Assembly (NCBI GenBank): GCA_033030425.1 | Contig: JAUFSD010000012.1 | Coordinates: 372,001 to 436,000 of the forward strand | Direction of reading: 5' to 3' | DNA from: Verpa conica | Lineage: Eukaryota; Ascomycota; Pezizomycetes; Pezizales; Morchellaceae | Length of the DNA: 64,000 bases | Shown: positions 36,101 through 48,210 of the stretch, one piece after another | Position numbering within the stretch: position 1 is the stretch's first letter | Layout of the letters: each line of letters starts with the position of its first letter | The notes under the pieces: generated by a model | Seen by the model: only the letters and a program-made list of their open reading frames with translations | What the model was told of the DNA's origin: nothing | The model's database searches: none | Translations under genes and position numbers: made by a program

Positions 36101-37972
36101 TTCAAGATTTGTGACGTAATTATTGATAACTTTAATGTGACATGGGCTGTAACTCACGCATACCCCCTGTTAATAAGAGAAAGTAAGCTGTACTCAGATG
36201 TACGCGTATAAATTTGACAAGGTTTACCTAGCATTCAAGCATGAGGCAAAGCCCTACAATTCATTAATATCCACCTACTACTCCAGCTCATACGGGCATG
36301 AGCGCTTCTTCTACTTTAGCCCATGAAGAGGGGGGGGGGGTAAAGCCGAGTGACATTCCTTGAATTATCACATGGGTATGGGATTGGAAAATGTGTCTAA
36401 CATCAACAGAGGATGCTAATTTGCAGGCTTAACGCAGGAGGGTCGTGGATGCGTGGAAGCTTTTTTTCAAATACATTCTCCCCCTATTTTACTCTACTAC
36501 GCTGCTTTAATCGTTTTCGCTCTTAGGGCAGTGTAAAGTATATTTATCTGCGGGAGTACGCTTGATTATGTTTATGTGACTTTGCGTGTAGAGAATAGTT
36601 AGGGTAGAGTTAGTGGGACGCTAGTGTGTAATTAGACCTCTCCTCGTCAAGTGATAAGAGAGGGGGTTCGGGCCTGAGATCCGACCCTCTCATCATCAAT
36701 ACAGATGGCAATGAGTGGTTATACATTGCCTAGAGCACTTCATTAGGTTACTGTAATCCACTAGGAGTTTGACGACTTTTCCCTGATCTACTTTTGGTGC
36801 TTTTCGAATAGCACTTCCTGGTGCTTCTGGTTGAATAATTTTCGGCATTTTCTTCCTAATGGTAATGGTTCTAGCTCCTCTTTAGGGCCGCCCGTCGGAT
36901 CCACCACGCACGTAATGAGATAAGTGAAGGTGTCTCACTATTTTCAGCTAAAAAATAAGAGATGAAGCCTTTAGTGAGTCTGATGCCATAACTTAGTGTC
37001 AAAGCCCCCATAACATAGCATTTTCCCATTTCCCTTTGATACCTTAACGCCAGTGAGCTCGGCACTCATAGGCAATAGATACTAAAACTGTGAACCTAAA
37101 GCCGACGAGAGAAGTGAAGATAACAAGACCCCAGCAAGAAACGCCAGTATGAATCCGAATCATTTACTCCATCCAACGGGTGGTAGTTGTATACAGTAGT
37201 CGTGAGGATAGTACCCATTAAATACCCACGCTATTCAAGGAGCTGGAGCTGAATGTACCAAAACGTTTAAATAGGCCAAATACGAGAGGCTTAGTTACTG
37301 CTCTGATGTGGATTCTCAATACCGCTCTAATACCCCGCTACTTGTGTGTAGTAGAGTTTTACTGGTCCAAGCCACTAAATGGGTCGGACCATTTCGATCT
37401 CTGTGGTGTAGTGAGAATAGCCTAGGTAGATAGACTGAGGTAATACACGCGCCAACAATTCTATCGACAGGATAGTTCCACCCAGCCAATAGTGATTCTT
37501 GGAGGATATATCATGAATGTTCTGCTATGACTGAAAGACAATTTCAAAATGAAACTTGGGTGATAGCCACCACCAACTATGTCGTATTAAATACGATTTT
37601 TGTCAAGTATAGCGCTTCTTTACAGCTGTTTCTTGAACCTAGAAGGTAATTCGAATGTTTTAGGTTAACCTTGCTTTGGATTTTTGACAATGCGGTTGGT
37701 TGGTTCTGAATATCTGTGATGGAAGTGTAGTGTGGAGAGGAGAAGGGAGAAGAGGACAAACAATGAACCCTATGTAGTGTGCGGACATCTATCATAGGGC
37801 TGAAAGCCCCCGTACCCATGTTTAAAAAAAACCAGTCACTTAGGTCAATAAACCCTGAGGCAGCCATCTTTGACATCGAAAATCACAACCAGAAAAGAAA
37901 TAATATTTTCCGTGACTAGTAATATCATATTCACTCAAAATCACTCGCTTTTTTTTTCCCCACCTCTAAACT
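33187..37972. other. 4.8-kb gene-poor island
   Basis: Begins with the T-rich 3' region of the demethylase gene (to about 33.5 kb). The rest is AT-rich sequence with dense stops, C/T-biased stretches (35.5-36.0 kb) and homopolymer G runs (36330). The hairpin repeat at 35.06-35.48 kb is the only ordered structure I can define. Small open frames (36871-37065 and 37577-37876 on the minus strand) may be transposon scraps; none is recognisable. Confidence 0.5.
35061..35478. repeat. GC-rich hairpin repeat element, copy 1
   Basis: The ends are inverted: ACCGTAGGGTCTGG at 35072-35085 faces its complement at 35443-35456, extended by GCTGCG on each outer side. Inside are two tandem related units. Each contains a strong hairpin (GGTACTTAGGTTT...AAACCTAAGTACC, and GGTACTTAGG...CCTAAGTACC in the second), each followed by TATAAAAG and a GC-rich GCCCCCGA-type inverted segment. 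A second copy lies at 49.65-49.86 kb. No coding capacity. Probably a non-autonomous foldback element. Confidence 0.75.
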
Positions 37973-40900
37973 TTACTCATCCATTTCCATTTCTTCCTCC
38001 CTCATACCTCTATCCCATGATAACGATCTCTTCTCCAAGTTACCCTTAAGACTAGTTGGCCCACTACACATTGTCCAGTCATCCAACCGCCACAACGCAC
38101 CCACCCACCTATCCTGTTCTTGCCACCCTTCGATCCGCCCCTCTTTCATTCTAAATGTTACTTTTCGGCTCTTCTTGTCCCACCACCATGTACCAATTTT
38201 CATCACTGCTTCTCTCATCGCACTTTTAAGGGGCGACTGTCTCCCATCAGACGAGAACATTTCCCGTACACATGTCTTTTCCCTCCCATGGCCTGATCTA
38301 TGCAGCTCCTCAAGTATACGCTCAGGATAGAAAACCAGCGAGAGACAGTCAATAAACTCATCTCGAAACTGGGGAGAGGATATTATAAAGCTATATTCGT
38401 AGATTCTATCAAGTGGGGGTATATGGGTAGGGGAGACGATTACGAGAGGGCTTATTCGAGACCAGGTGCACAGGAGGACTTCAAGCTCGGCGACAAACGG
38501 CGATGTGGAGATTTTCTTAGGAGGATATTCTTTTTCCAGCGCTGAGGCGCGTACTGGTGCTGTTTCAGGGGGTCGGGTTGTGGTGGTGATGCGATTCTTG
38601 AGGATGTCTTCTACTAAGCCTGACACCCAGTGCGCAGGGTATCCGATCTCCACTACTCGTATTAGGAGACGGACCCAGGCACTTAGGTTAAGTGGTGCGA
38701 AAACCCTTGCTATTGAGCAGGGTTCGCTGTTAGGGGGGATAGCGATTTTGAAGAAGAGTGTGAGGAGCCAGCGGGTGAGTGCGGGTCGAGGGAGAAGCTG
38801 ACTATATGGGAGTGGCTTAGAGGTGCTCAGCTGCCAGTTGGTATAGTTGCACATGGGCATAACCTCGTGCAGTATGTCATCTTGTCCAGGACGCAGCCTT
38901 AGGCATGTAGCGGCTTGGAGCTTGGTAAATGTTGGAAGACAGAGGTATTCTGAGGTGTAGTCTTCTGGGGACTGCCAAAGTGGTGGATTCACAAGGCAGC
39001 TTGAAGTAAAATGTGCGTGTGGGGCATCTTTAAGAACTGGGAGGGCATATAAGACTGTTGATAGGTGACCACCGATGTAGTCACTGTAAAAAAAGTCAGC
39101 CCACAAAAAAACAACCCTTTCTAACAGAACAATGACTTACGGAATATTATTAAGGTGAATCCTGTCGTATACACGAGGGAACTCCACAGGCCTCTGGACA
39201 TCCTGAAGAACAACCTTATCCGAAAATCGGATCTCTTCTAACGTGCTGCAACAGTCATCAATATTGAATTCAACCTTCAAGTTCTCCCCGAGGTGCCTCA
39301 GCGACTCAATCGCAAACAAAAAGAGTGGCTCGAAATAATCATAAAGCTGCGTTGGCTCCTCGGGCGCCGGAAAGTCGATTCCAGCATATAGCATTTCCGC
39401 AATACTAAACGGATCAAATGAAACATCCCATTGTCCAGACCTGTCCACAATCATAAATATCACTCGTCTCCCACATGGCCGGGGGTGGGCAACTTACTCC
39501 CTACACCACTCTTTATCAACCATCGTCATATTAACCTTCCACTCCCTCCCCACATACGCCCTCAACCCAGCCTCCCACGCCGCCATCCCCGGGCCCCCCA
39601 CTCCCGGCCCACCAGCTAAAAACCACTCTAGCTCGCTCTCAAATTGCATATTTGCCCATGGGGGGAACAATGCGCCGGTCCTTCGGTAAGCCGTGAACTC
39701 CCGCTCGCACCCCTTTGGCCTCTCGCCCTTAGGCATTACCCCTTCCGCCCTAGAAATCTGTGCTTGGGCATGCGTAACGGGAAACATTGGCTCCTTCCAG
39801 CTATCCAACACTTGTACTATCTTGGCGCAGTCACGCTGCGAGATCCAAAGCCATGGTGGGATTAGTGAAGGAGTCGTAAGGATTTCGCGAGCTTTGTCGA
39901 TGATCTCTAATAGGTGCCCGTGCACCCGTGCGGGTATAAGTACACCAAGGAAAACAAAGAATATTAATGCGACGATATCTGTCGTTGTCTGCTTGTCATG
40001 CTCCGAGATGGCGAGCTGGTTCATGAGAAGTAACACTAGCAGGTTGCGGGTGGTTGTGTGAGGTTTTATGTCATTTACTGTAAAGTGGTATTTACTATTT
40101 GGCTGAGAGAGCTCTGTTTTTTTGGCTTCATGCTGGGCAATGGTCACGACTGTCGCAAAAAAATGTCTTGCGTCGCCTACACCACCAAAGAAGAACGAGT
40201 ATGTGCCCTGAGCAGAAGGGAAAGTGGGGTCGAATTGGGACACCGTGCTGTCATGACCGAGGTTATAAAATTCTGAGACATTGGTGCATCTTGTCTCTTG
40301 TCAGCTTCTTTTTTTTTTTTTTTAGTGGAGGGTTGAATGGGAAACATCTCCGGCCTAATAGAAACAAACAAGGAAGGGGGGAAAAGAAAAAGCAAAAATA
40401 ATAATAGAAAAACAAATTAGAAAAACAAATTAGAAAAAAAACAACTCACAGCCTAGGCCTATATTTTGGTAATTCGAAAACCATTCGTAATGCCTCCACC
40501 TCAGATATAATTCTATGATTATAATCCAACACACCCACCACAGACTCAAACTCTCTAGCATCATTTTTCACATCCTCAGGTGCTTTAGTGACTCTCGCCA
40601 CCTGTCTCGCCGCCTCCCCAGCTCCTCTGAAATTCTTTCTGTGGAGCTCAGACTTTGCCCTCCTCAACCAGAGCTTTGCCAGAAGCTCCCCATCAGCTAT
40701 GGGATCACATAGCTCAATGCCTGCCCTCGTAGACTGAATACACGCAATATACTGGCCGGTCTCAAACTGTGCAGCAGAGAGATTAAACAGCAAGAGTGGA
40801 GCACTCGGGTCAGCATCGCAGGCGAGACGGTATTGTTCAATTGCTGAGACGGGGAGAAAGAGAAGAGAAAGAGGAAGAAAAAGGTGTTAGAACTGAGAAG

Positions 40901-41044
40901 AAAAAAAAAAAGGAGGGAGAGAGGGTGTGGTGTGAGAGAGAGAAGGTTTATGGACTTACCTTTTAAGAGCTCTCCAGACCTATACAAAGTATTTCCTTTC
41001 TCTCTCAACAACACTGCACTCTCTAGGTTCGTTGTAGCAGGCAT
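37973..41044 (-). CDS. TPR and DUF4470 domain protein (893 aa)
   Basis: Five exons; introns 40844-40959, 40290-40449, 39441-39497 and 39084-39140. The third acceptor is AAG, preceded by a CTGAC branch. Residues 1-140 form TPR-like helices (LLREKGNTLYRSGELLKAIEQYRLA..., LLLFNLSAAQFETGQY). Then a DUF4470-like N-terminal segment starts at about 165 (EFYNLGHDST... FFFGGVGDARHFFATVV ... TTRNLLVLLLMNQLA). The remaining 600 residues are a helical region seen in fungal MYND/DUF4470 proteins, but I see no MYND zinc cluster here. No signal peptide. Function unknown; TPRs imply a protein partner. The intron between TPR and DUF4470 exons is the least certain junction; if wrong, these would be two genes. 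Confidence 0.78.
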
Positions 41045-41804
41045 TGTTTTATATATATAAAACCACAACACATAAATATACACACAATTATACCAAACGA
41101 GGAGGGGAGAGAGAGACAGAGAGGAGAGAGAGGGGGGGGGGGACGAACACGGGGGGTGTGAAGAGGGGGGGTATACAAGGTCTTAAGTACTAACCCACCA
41201 CCACGGGAACGTCATGTCGGTAATCGCTTATCTTAGGTAAAGCCTCCCCAGGTGCGCTAGTGTCTGTCTCTCGATCGTATAGGGTTTCCATGTTTGGGAA
41301 TTATCTACTGGGATGTGGGAGAGGGATTTCCCTAGATCGAGGCCCTTGCTTGATGTGGGCTTGATGGAAGCTGCATGAATCGGTGGGGAAGCCCTAACCC
41401 TGGCTATGATTGTTCTAAGATTTGTGTTTCTTGGGGGGGAGATGGGGCGGCTTTCTCCTTTTTTGCGCAGATGGTGGTGGCAGATGGTGGTTGTAAGATG
41501 AAGATCTTCACTGTGGAGGAGGTCTCAGTTTGTATAGTGGGTCACCCACTCACTCTAAACACCCCACTATTGGATGTGAGATTTGTTTATTGTGATTCGT
41601 TCGTGGATTAAGTGTTTGTTGTACAAGATTGTCTAAACACAGTAACTATAGCAAGAGTACAGAAGAGTCTTGAAAGTTAAGGGGGGAATTCCTATACTCT
41701 AAACAGTACCAGAACTCCAAGAAAGCATACCTGCCTTTGACGCCGTATATATCAATAAAGAGAGTAAGAGAAAAAAAAAGAAAAGTCTCTACTATAAACA
41801 GAAC
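41045..41804. other. Intergenic
   Basis: Upstream region of the TPR-DUF4470 gene (purine-rich GAGAGA and G runs near 41100-41170) and the 3' region of the Scm3-like gene. A 78-aa open frame at 41375-41611 is unsupported. Confidence 0.5.
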
Positions 41805-43766
41805 TCAAATCAAATCATCCTCTTCTCCCTCCAAGTCTAGACAAATAAAGCAGAAACCTCGACCACACATATGCCTTCCCTCCTTCCCCACCCCAGCATC
41901 CCCGCCAGCCACCTCTTCCACCTCCCCAGATTTAGCCCTCTTTATAGGCACAAGTTTCGTAACCTTCTGCGCCACCGGGATAGGAGAAGTACTCAACTCA
42001 TCATCATCGGCATACCCCAGGAAGCTCCGTCCCTGCATCTTTGCACGGTCAACAGAGGTGGTCCATCCGGGGGTAGGAGGAAGCTTAGGAGTGCGCGCGT
42101 GGGGCTTCTTTTTGGGGGTGGGAGTGGCACCGGCCACTCTAGGTGTGCGTGCTTTCTTCGTGGCGGAGGCGGGGGTTGATTTGGGTAAAGGGGTTTTGAA
42201 GGCTCTCGTGACGGATGTTCCGACGGGGGTCTTTGGAGTAGGTTTTGGTGCAGGAGTTTCAAAGCCGGTAGGTCTCGGGGGTTTAGTAGCGGGGGTCTCC
42301 CGGGTAGCCTTAGTGGTATGTTTTGGCGCAGGAGTTTCCAAGATGGCGGGTCTCTTGGGATCGGTTTTCCCAATAACGGGGGTCTCTGCGGGCATCTCGG
42401 CAGCCGGACTATCGGTGGCGGATGTCTTTCCGACCTCAGGATCTACAGCAGGTGCTCTCGCGGGGGTCTCTGGCCCAGCAGTATCTGCATCTACGAGAGC
42501 ATCTGCCTCTGTAATGGCATCTGCCTTCACAATAACGTCCGTCTGTACAGCATCGCCCGTCTCCGTAAGATCCCTCGTATTCCCAGGAACCTCCACCGTT
42601 ACCGTCGTAGAAGTAACCCTCCCAGAAGCCCCCTCCTTAACCCCCGTACTAGTCTTCACCTTCTTCCCGATAGAAATCTCCCCATCTTCCTCCGAGTCCT
42701 TCTTCCTCTTGCCCTTCTTCACCGTAGCAGGCGCCAAGAATGTAGGGTCAACACTCCGTGGTGGAAACACCTTCGGCGTCCCATCAGGGTGTTCGTCGCG
42801 CCAGATGGGTGAATAGAATGGGTCCTCTGGTTCAGGAGGAGGAGCCCATGGATCTGCATCTTGCTCTGTATGCGCCGGCGACTTTATGATAGTGACTTTC
42901 ACATTCGCACCCCCTCCTACCAACATCTTCTCCCCCTCCTCTTCCTCCCAGGCTAGATCTCTCCCCTCCCCAGTAGCTGCCATCTTTTTGAGCCTTAGTA
43001 TCCCAGCCCACACCATCATCCTATCACTGAAGCTCTCGAGCCCTAGCTTCTTCCGTAGCTCCTCGACCGTGATGGCATCCCCGCAGATGGTGGCTCCATC
43101 GAGCGAGTGTTTCTCGAACTGGAAGGCGAGCTCGCAGTAGGAGTTTGGATAGTCTGGTAGAGCACCAATGTGACGGAGGTAGGTATGTATTTTATGAGGG
43201 GACCAGTTTAGGACTGAAGATTGATTTCCACGCATCTTTGGAGTGGTGGTGGTGCTGGTGGCGACATCGGCTTTGTTTATAGTTGTGTCTTTGTTTGCAG
43301 CTGTAGGTGTAGTAGGCTCTCTCAGCCCGATGCTTTCCCCACTGTTTGGCTTCTTCCGCGGTGTGCAGTATCGGCACACTGAGTCGTCCAGTTCGTCTCT
43401 ATCACGGCATTTATCGCAGCTCTCTCGAGCTGGATTAAGATCTCTCTTTATCCCCTCTCCCTTCCACTTCCCTTTGCCCCTCCCTCTCCTTCTCCTTCTC
43501 CTTCTCCTCCTCTCCTCTCCCTCCCCTCCCTCCCCCTCCCCCTCACTGTCCTCCTCCTCCTCAACATCCTCCATACCCCTCAGATGCCCATTATCAACAA
43601 CCACCTCTCCCGTAACCGCATCAATCTCATCCGCAACCCCCGTAAAATCCCGCGCGTATCGTGTAAATATACTCTCCCAAGTACTCTTGAGCTTATTCTG
43701 TGACAAAAACCTCTGTCGCGCCAACTCTGCATCTGCTGCTTTTCGTGCAATCTCTGTGTGAGACAT
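41805..43766 (-). CDS. scm3: Scm3-like CENP-A chaperone with SAM-like domain (653 aa)
   Basis: Intronless. Residues about 19-67 carry the Scm3 core (LKSTWESIFTRY, DEIDAVTGEVVVDNGHLRGM), the element that binds centromeric histone H3 (CENP-A/Cse4) and delivers it to centromeres. An acidic run and a poly-Arg/Gly-Arg run follow. A CxxC-x(11)-CxxC cluster (CDKCRDRDELDDSVCRYC) lies near residue 120-135. A helical domain at about 183-260 (VLNWSPHKIHTYLRHIG ... LGLESFSDRMMVWAGILRL) looks like a sterile alpha motif. The C-terminal half is low-complexity, rich in Thr/Pro/Ala with ETPAPK-type repeats. The open frame extends upstream without an ATG; MSHTEIARK is the first ATG. Confidence 0.85.
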   Translation of the reverse strand: MSHTEIARKAADAELARQRFLSQNKLKSTWESIFTRYARDFTGVADEIDAVTGEVVVDNGHLRGMEDVEEEEDSEGEGEGGEGEERRRRRRRRRGRGKGKWKGEGIKRDLNPARESCDKCRDRDELDDSVCRYCTPRKKPNSGESIGLREPTTPTAANKDTTINKADVATSTTTTPKMRGNQSSVLNWSPHKIHTYLRHIGALPDYPNSYCELAFQFEKHSLDGATICGDAITVEELRKKLGLESFSDRMMVWAGILRLKKMAATGEGRDLAWEEEEGEKMLVGGGANVKVTIIKSPAHTEQDADPWAPPPEPEDPFYSPIWRDEHPDGTPKVFPPRSVDPTFLAPATVKKGKRKKDSEEDGEISIGKKVKTSTGVKEGASGRVTSTTVTVEVPGNTRDLTETGDAVQTDVIVKADAITEADALVDADTAGPETPARAPAVDPEVGKTSATDSPAAEMPAETPVIGKTDPKRPAILETPAPKHTTKATRETPATKPPRPTGFETPAPKPTPKTPVGTSVTRAFKTPLPKSTPASATKKARTPRVAGATPTPKKKPHARTPKLPPTPGWTTSVDRAKMQGRSFLGYADDDELSTSPIPVAQKVTKLVPIKRAKSGEVEEVAGGDAGVGKEGRHMCGRGFCFICLDLEGEEDDLI

Positions 43767-45618
43767 TTTTTCTTTCCTTTCCCCTCTTTTTTTTTTCTCT
43801 TTCTCCTTCTCCCCCTGTTGTGGGTGGGTGGGTGGATTGAAGACTCGGTTGGTTCCCACACACTCTCTCGCGCTCTCCCTCTCTCACCTTGGCGAGTTGT
43901 GGTTATCACGTGATTGGCGCGTCACGGAGGAGCACTCGTGTTATGTGTGTGTATTTTGTTGTAGAAGGCGGGCGGAGGCGTAGGAGTGTTGATTAATATT
44001 CTGTCTGGGTGGTTGGGGATATGCGTAGTGGGATTACACCATTTGAAACAGTGGAAACAGGAGTGTTGTATTAGATGTTGTGATCGCGGGTGTATCAAGT
44101 TGGAATGGGGGGGGAGAGTGACGCTAGGAGTACTTGGAATCAAAACCACAAACTTCATCTCATGGAGTATAAAGAAATTATAGGGGGGGGGGAATGGCTC
44201 TGAGAGAAGTAACTTGGAAAAAAAAAAGTACTCGATGAAGGCTTGAAGACGTGGGAGGTTTCTAATCTCAATGTTGATGTTTGTCTTTGATACATGTCTA
44301 CAACCCCTTTTACAAATATACCTTTGAATTAATAGATAACTTGTCCCTTGAATTGAAAAGAGCACCTATGTATCTGCCTGCCTGCTTGAATCCGTTCTTA
44401 AGAACTTTAGCCAACTTCCTCAGGTCGTCTCTGATGTTTGTAAATCACCCAGTAACCTTAGCAGATACATTATATCCGGTCTACTTACAACCAGCTAGCA
44501 TATCCCCAAGTTGATGTGTGGACGCGAGTCCTTACTTATTCTAAACTCAGCGTTCTACCGGCTGTTGTATCTTCTAGAAGGATTTCGAGTTCCTCTGCCC
44601 ATCTTCATAGGTTCTGTTCATCTAAGCAATCCACTTAGATAACAAAGTACCATTGAGACATTAGACTTACGGAATACTCGTGAAAGTATGTCTTTGTAGC
44701 TGTAATAAATATAATTGATGGGTCCTGGCGATTCTAAAGACTGTGCTAGGAGTCTTATAAGTCTAGTCAGTTAGCCAACCAGGCTCAGATGGGTTTTACT
44801 GGAGGTACTCCAAAGTAGAACTTTAGTAGCGTATACTCTTTGTTAAAGATACTAGATGGGAAAACAACCGTGAGGATAGTTTATGGGGAGGAGAAGCAAT
44901 CGGTGTTTCTATTGTTTCCATTGTTTCCATTCTAGAGAGGATGCCCTTCAATCTCCCCCTTTATCCAAGTAATTGCAAAGAACAATGACTAAGCTGCCTC
45001 TACATGTAATAGTACTAGCGACTGTATCGCCGGTAGGATCCAATGCATAGAATCAAGCATTGTCGAAGGACTCAAAAAGACTATAGTGGAATCGAAACAC
45101 TTGGCAAATGGGGCCAGTATCTACAGAACCGAAAACGGCACCCATTAGCTGTTTCAGGCTCCATTAGACCATTCACAGCTGTAACTATATAGATATGGTA
45201 CAAACACCCATATAGAGTACTCCGGCTCCCGGAAGACTACATGACCCTCCTGCCAGGGACCAGGAACCGGCAGTTATCAAAGGAAGAAAGAAAAGAAGAA
45301 GAAAAAAAAAAAAAATTCCCCCGTGTAACATTCCCCCCTCTAAGAACCTTTTTTTTTTTTTGTTTCCCCTGCACGCATACTCCACGAGGCATCCAACAAT
45401 AACCACCAACCGGATACACGTAACGTGGGTGAAGTGAGGTGAGTGGGTGGGAAAACTCCCCCCGTAGCGACAAGACAACACCCCCGAACCTTCAACTCCG
45501 AACCCACCAGTCACAACCCCCCCCCTTAACAATCGTCCCACCCCCCCCCGTTCTCCAGCAACAACGACTCCCCCCCCACCCCACACTTCTTGCAAACTAT
45601 CGCGATACCGACGGCACG
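43767..45618. other. Gene-poor stretch
   Basis: Starts with the promoter of the Scm3-like gene. From 44.3 to 45.2 kb the sequence is AT-rich with dense stops; a short tandem TTGTTTCCA-type repeat sits near 44925. From 45.25 kb come A and T runs and a C-rich stretch that is probably the promoter of the kinase gene. Confidence 0.5.
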
Positions 45619-48210
45619 ATGGCCATGTCCGCAGCTTCTGCATCGGATAGAGCGCTGCGTGTGCGCGAAAGTATAGCTCTCTCTATCTATCTACCTCCTC
45701 CCCGTGCACTAGCTAACCTGTTTGACAGACTCCGAAAAGGCCGTTCGGAAGGAGATGACCGGGGTGCCTCCAGATGTACCGTACACTATTCTTGAACTTG
45801 TCGGAAAAGGGAGCTTTGGAAGCGTTTACAAGGGGTGAGAGAGAAAGAGAGCTATAGAAAGAGAGGACCTCTTTTTTTTTTTTTTTTATTGAAGAAAAGG
45901 CTAATTCAGTTTTTTTTTTCTTTCGAATTTTTCTTTTTTTCAACTTATTAGAATCCATAATGAAACAAAACAGATTGTTGCCGTAAAGTCGCTAGATCTT
46001 GACCAGCACGACGACGAGATAAAGGATATACAGAAGGAGATCGCGTTACTGTCACAGTTGAAAGCGGGGGATGCGCCGAATATCACGGCGTTTCATGGGA
46101 GCTATCTACTGGGTCATCGGTTATGGGTTATTATGGATTTTTGTAGCGGGGGGAGTGTTAGGACTCTGGTGGGGCATGCTGTTTTTTCTATTAACCTCTC
46201 CTATATCCCCCCCCTCTGTGGAGTGTGCTGACGAGGGGTGGGTAGATGAAAGCGGGACCAGTGGATGAGAAGTATATTACAATTATTGTTAGGGAGACAT
46301 TAACGGCGCTCGGGTATTTGCACAAGCAGGGGATTATACATCGTGATATTAAAGGTAGTGTTTTAGGATTTTTACTGTGGAACCTCCACACTGACATCTA
46401 CAGCCGCAAACATTCTCGTCGGTCAGGATGGTCGGGTCCAGCTCTGCGATTTCGGTGTCTCTGCGCAGCTGGCCGGTAAGAATGGGAAGAGGAATACCTT
46501 TGTTGGAACTCCCCAATGGATGGCCCCGGAAGCCCTCACTGGCGGTTCCTACGATTCACGAGTCTGTACCCCCCCCCCCCCTCTGTTCACCCCCGGAATT
46601 CCCATTAACTTTCTAATACATAGATTGATATCTGGTCATTCGGTATTACAATAATCGAAATGGCTAAGCAGAACCCCCCGCTCTTCAACATCCCCCCAAA
46701 CCGCGTTGTCGACATGATCCCCCGTCTTCCGCCCCCTCGTCTCGAAGGCGGCACCTGGTCGAACCCACTCCGCGAGTTCGTAGCTCTCTGCCTCAATGAG
46801 GTGCCGGAGGAACGTGCAACCGTCGACGAGCTCCTGAGATCCAAATTCGTCAAAGCATCAAAGGGATACCCATCCTCGCTGATGCGTGAACTCATAGTCC
46901 GCTACGAAGCGTGGGCTTCCCGCGGAGGTGTCAGGGATAGTATGTGGCAGGCTGCCTTACAGAGTGATATGGACCAGCTGAACGCAACTCTTGCGAGTGA
47001 ACCGGGGTGGGATTTTGATACGGTGAAGAGTAGACTGAGTGGAGTGTCGGAGTATATCAAGCAGGAGATGGGGAGTAATGTGAGTACTCTCAAGGCGACA
47101 AGTTACCGTGGACAGAATGAGGCAGCACGGCAGCGTGCGGCAGAGGGGCTCGTAAGGCTGTTTCAGAGCCCCGAAGATGAGGCTGCGGCGGCAGCGCAGG
47201 GCGGGGGGATGAAGTTAGGAGTGGGATATGATGGATCATTCCGTAGTGGGGGAAGTAGCAGGAGTACTACCCCCGAGAACAAGGTCTCTATGATCTCTAT
47301 ACCCTCCTTTGACGACAACGGCCTCCGCGTACCTGAGAAGCGGGCCCCAAGCCCCCACAGCAGCAGCACGGGAATGATATCGATACCAACCGAAGACGAA
47401 GCCTGGAGAATGGCACAATCCAAAGCCACGCCCCGCTCGACACCAACACCCCCACTACTCGACAAAGACCGTGCCCCCATGGTCCGCATCCGCCGTAACC
47501 GCGCCGACTCTGCAGGCGCAAGTGTACTACGCCCCAACCTCTCCTCCTCCCCAACCCCCCCAACACCAATCGACGGGCACGACCGAGACGCTTCACCTAC
47601 GCCCCGCCGTCCCAGCACCGCCGCCAGCGCACCCAGCTCCCCCCCAAGAGTCCCATACACACCCAGCAACCCCCTCCTCGCCAACGGCCTCAAAAGCCAC
47701 CACCTCCCGTCTAAATCCGCCCCCAACATCGCCGTCATCCGCGACGGCACCGGGGCACCTCCCCTCCCAACAATAAACAACCCCCCGAACAACCGCCTCG
47801 CAAACGTCACCAGTGCACCACATGCCAAATCCCGAAGCCAGGACATCTCCCGTGGCCGTGCAGCAGGCGGTAATCGTCCTGGCGGCAAACCAGGAAACCT
47901 AAACCTCGACCTCCCACCAGGAAGCAATAACACCCCGGGAATGCTGCCCCCGAGCCCCTCAAGGCCGTTCTATCCACAACACACTCCGCAGGGATCCTTC
48001 TCGGCCCCGTGGACGGGTGGGTTCCCGGTTATTGACCCACTAGATGTAGGCGTGTTGCCGCTGGATGGAGGAGACCCTAGGATGCTCGAGGAGTTGGATA
48101 GAGTGTTGGCGGGGTTGGGTGATGCGTTGGAGGTTATGCAGGTGGGTTTGAAGGGAATGAGGAGATGGAGGGATAGAGAGAAGGAGGGCGGTGAAGGGGA
48201 GGAAGAGTAA
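45619..48210 (+). CDS. Ste20/GCK-family serine/threonine kinase (742 aa)
   Basis: Six exons; introns 45671-45728, 45835-45951, 46169-46245, 46355-46403 and 46562-46623. The kinase domain runs from about residue 35 to 290. It has the Gly-rich loop [10 protein letters not shown] (about 42), VAVK lysine (about 65), HRDIKAAN catalytic loop (about 157), DFGVSAQL (about 175), a [12 protein letters not shown] activation segment and IDIWSFGI. The QKEIALL and GTPxWMAPE features place it in the Ste20/germinal-centre class, near fungal Nak1/Kic1 and Sid1-type kinases of the morphogenesis and septation networks; which one I cannot tell. The C-terminal 450 residues are Ser/Pro-rich and likely regulatory. 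All catalytic residues are present. Confidence 0.93.

Noticed and set aside
41871..43761. Several long plus-strand frames over the Scm3-like gene
   Set aside because: Antisense to one continuous 653-codon frame with a recognised domain.
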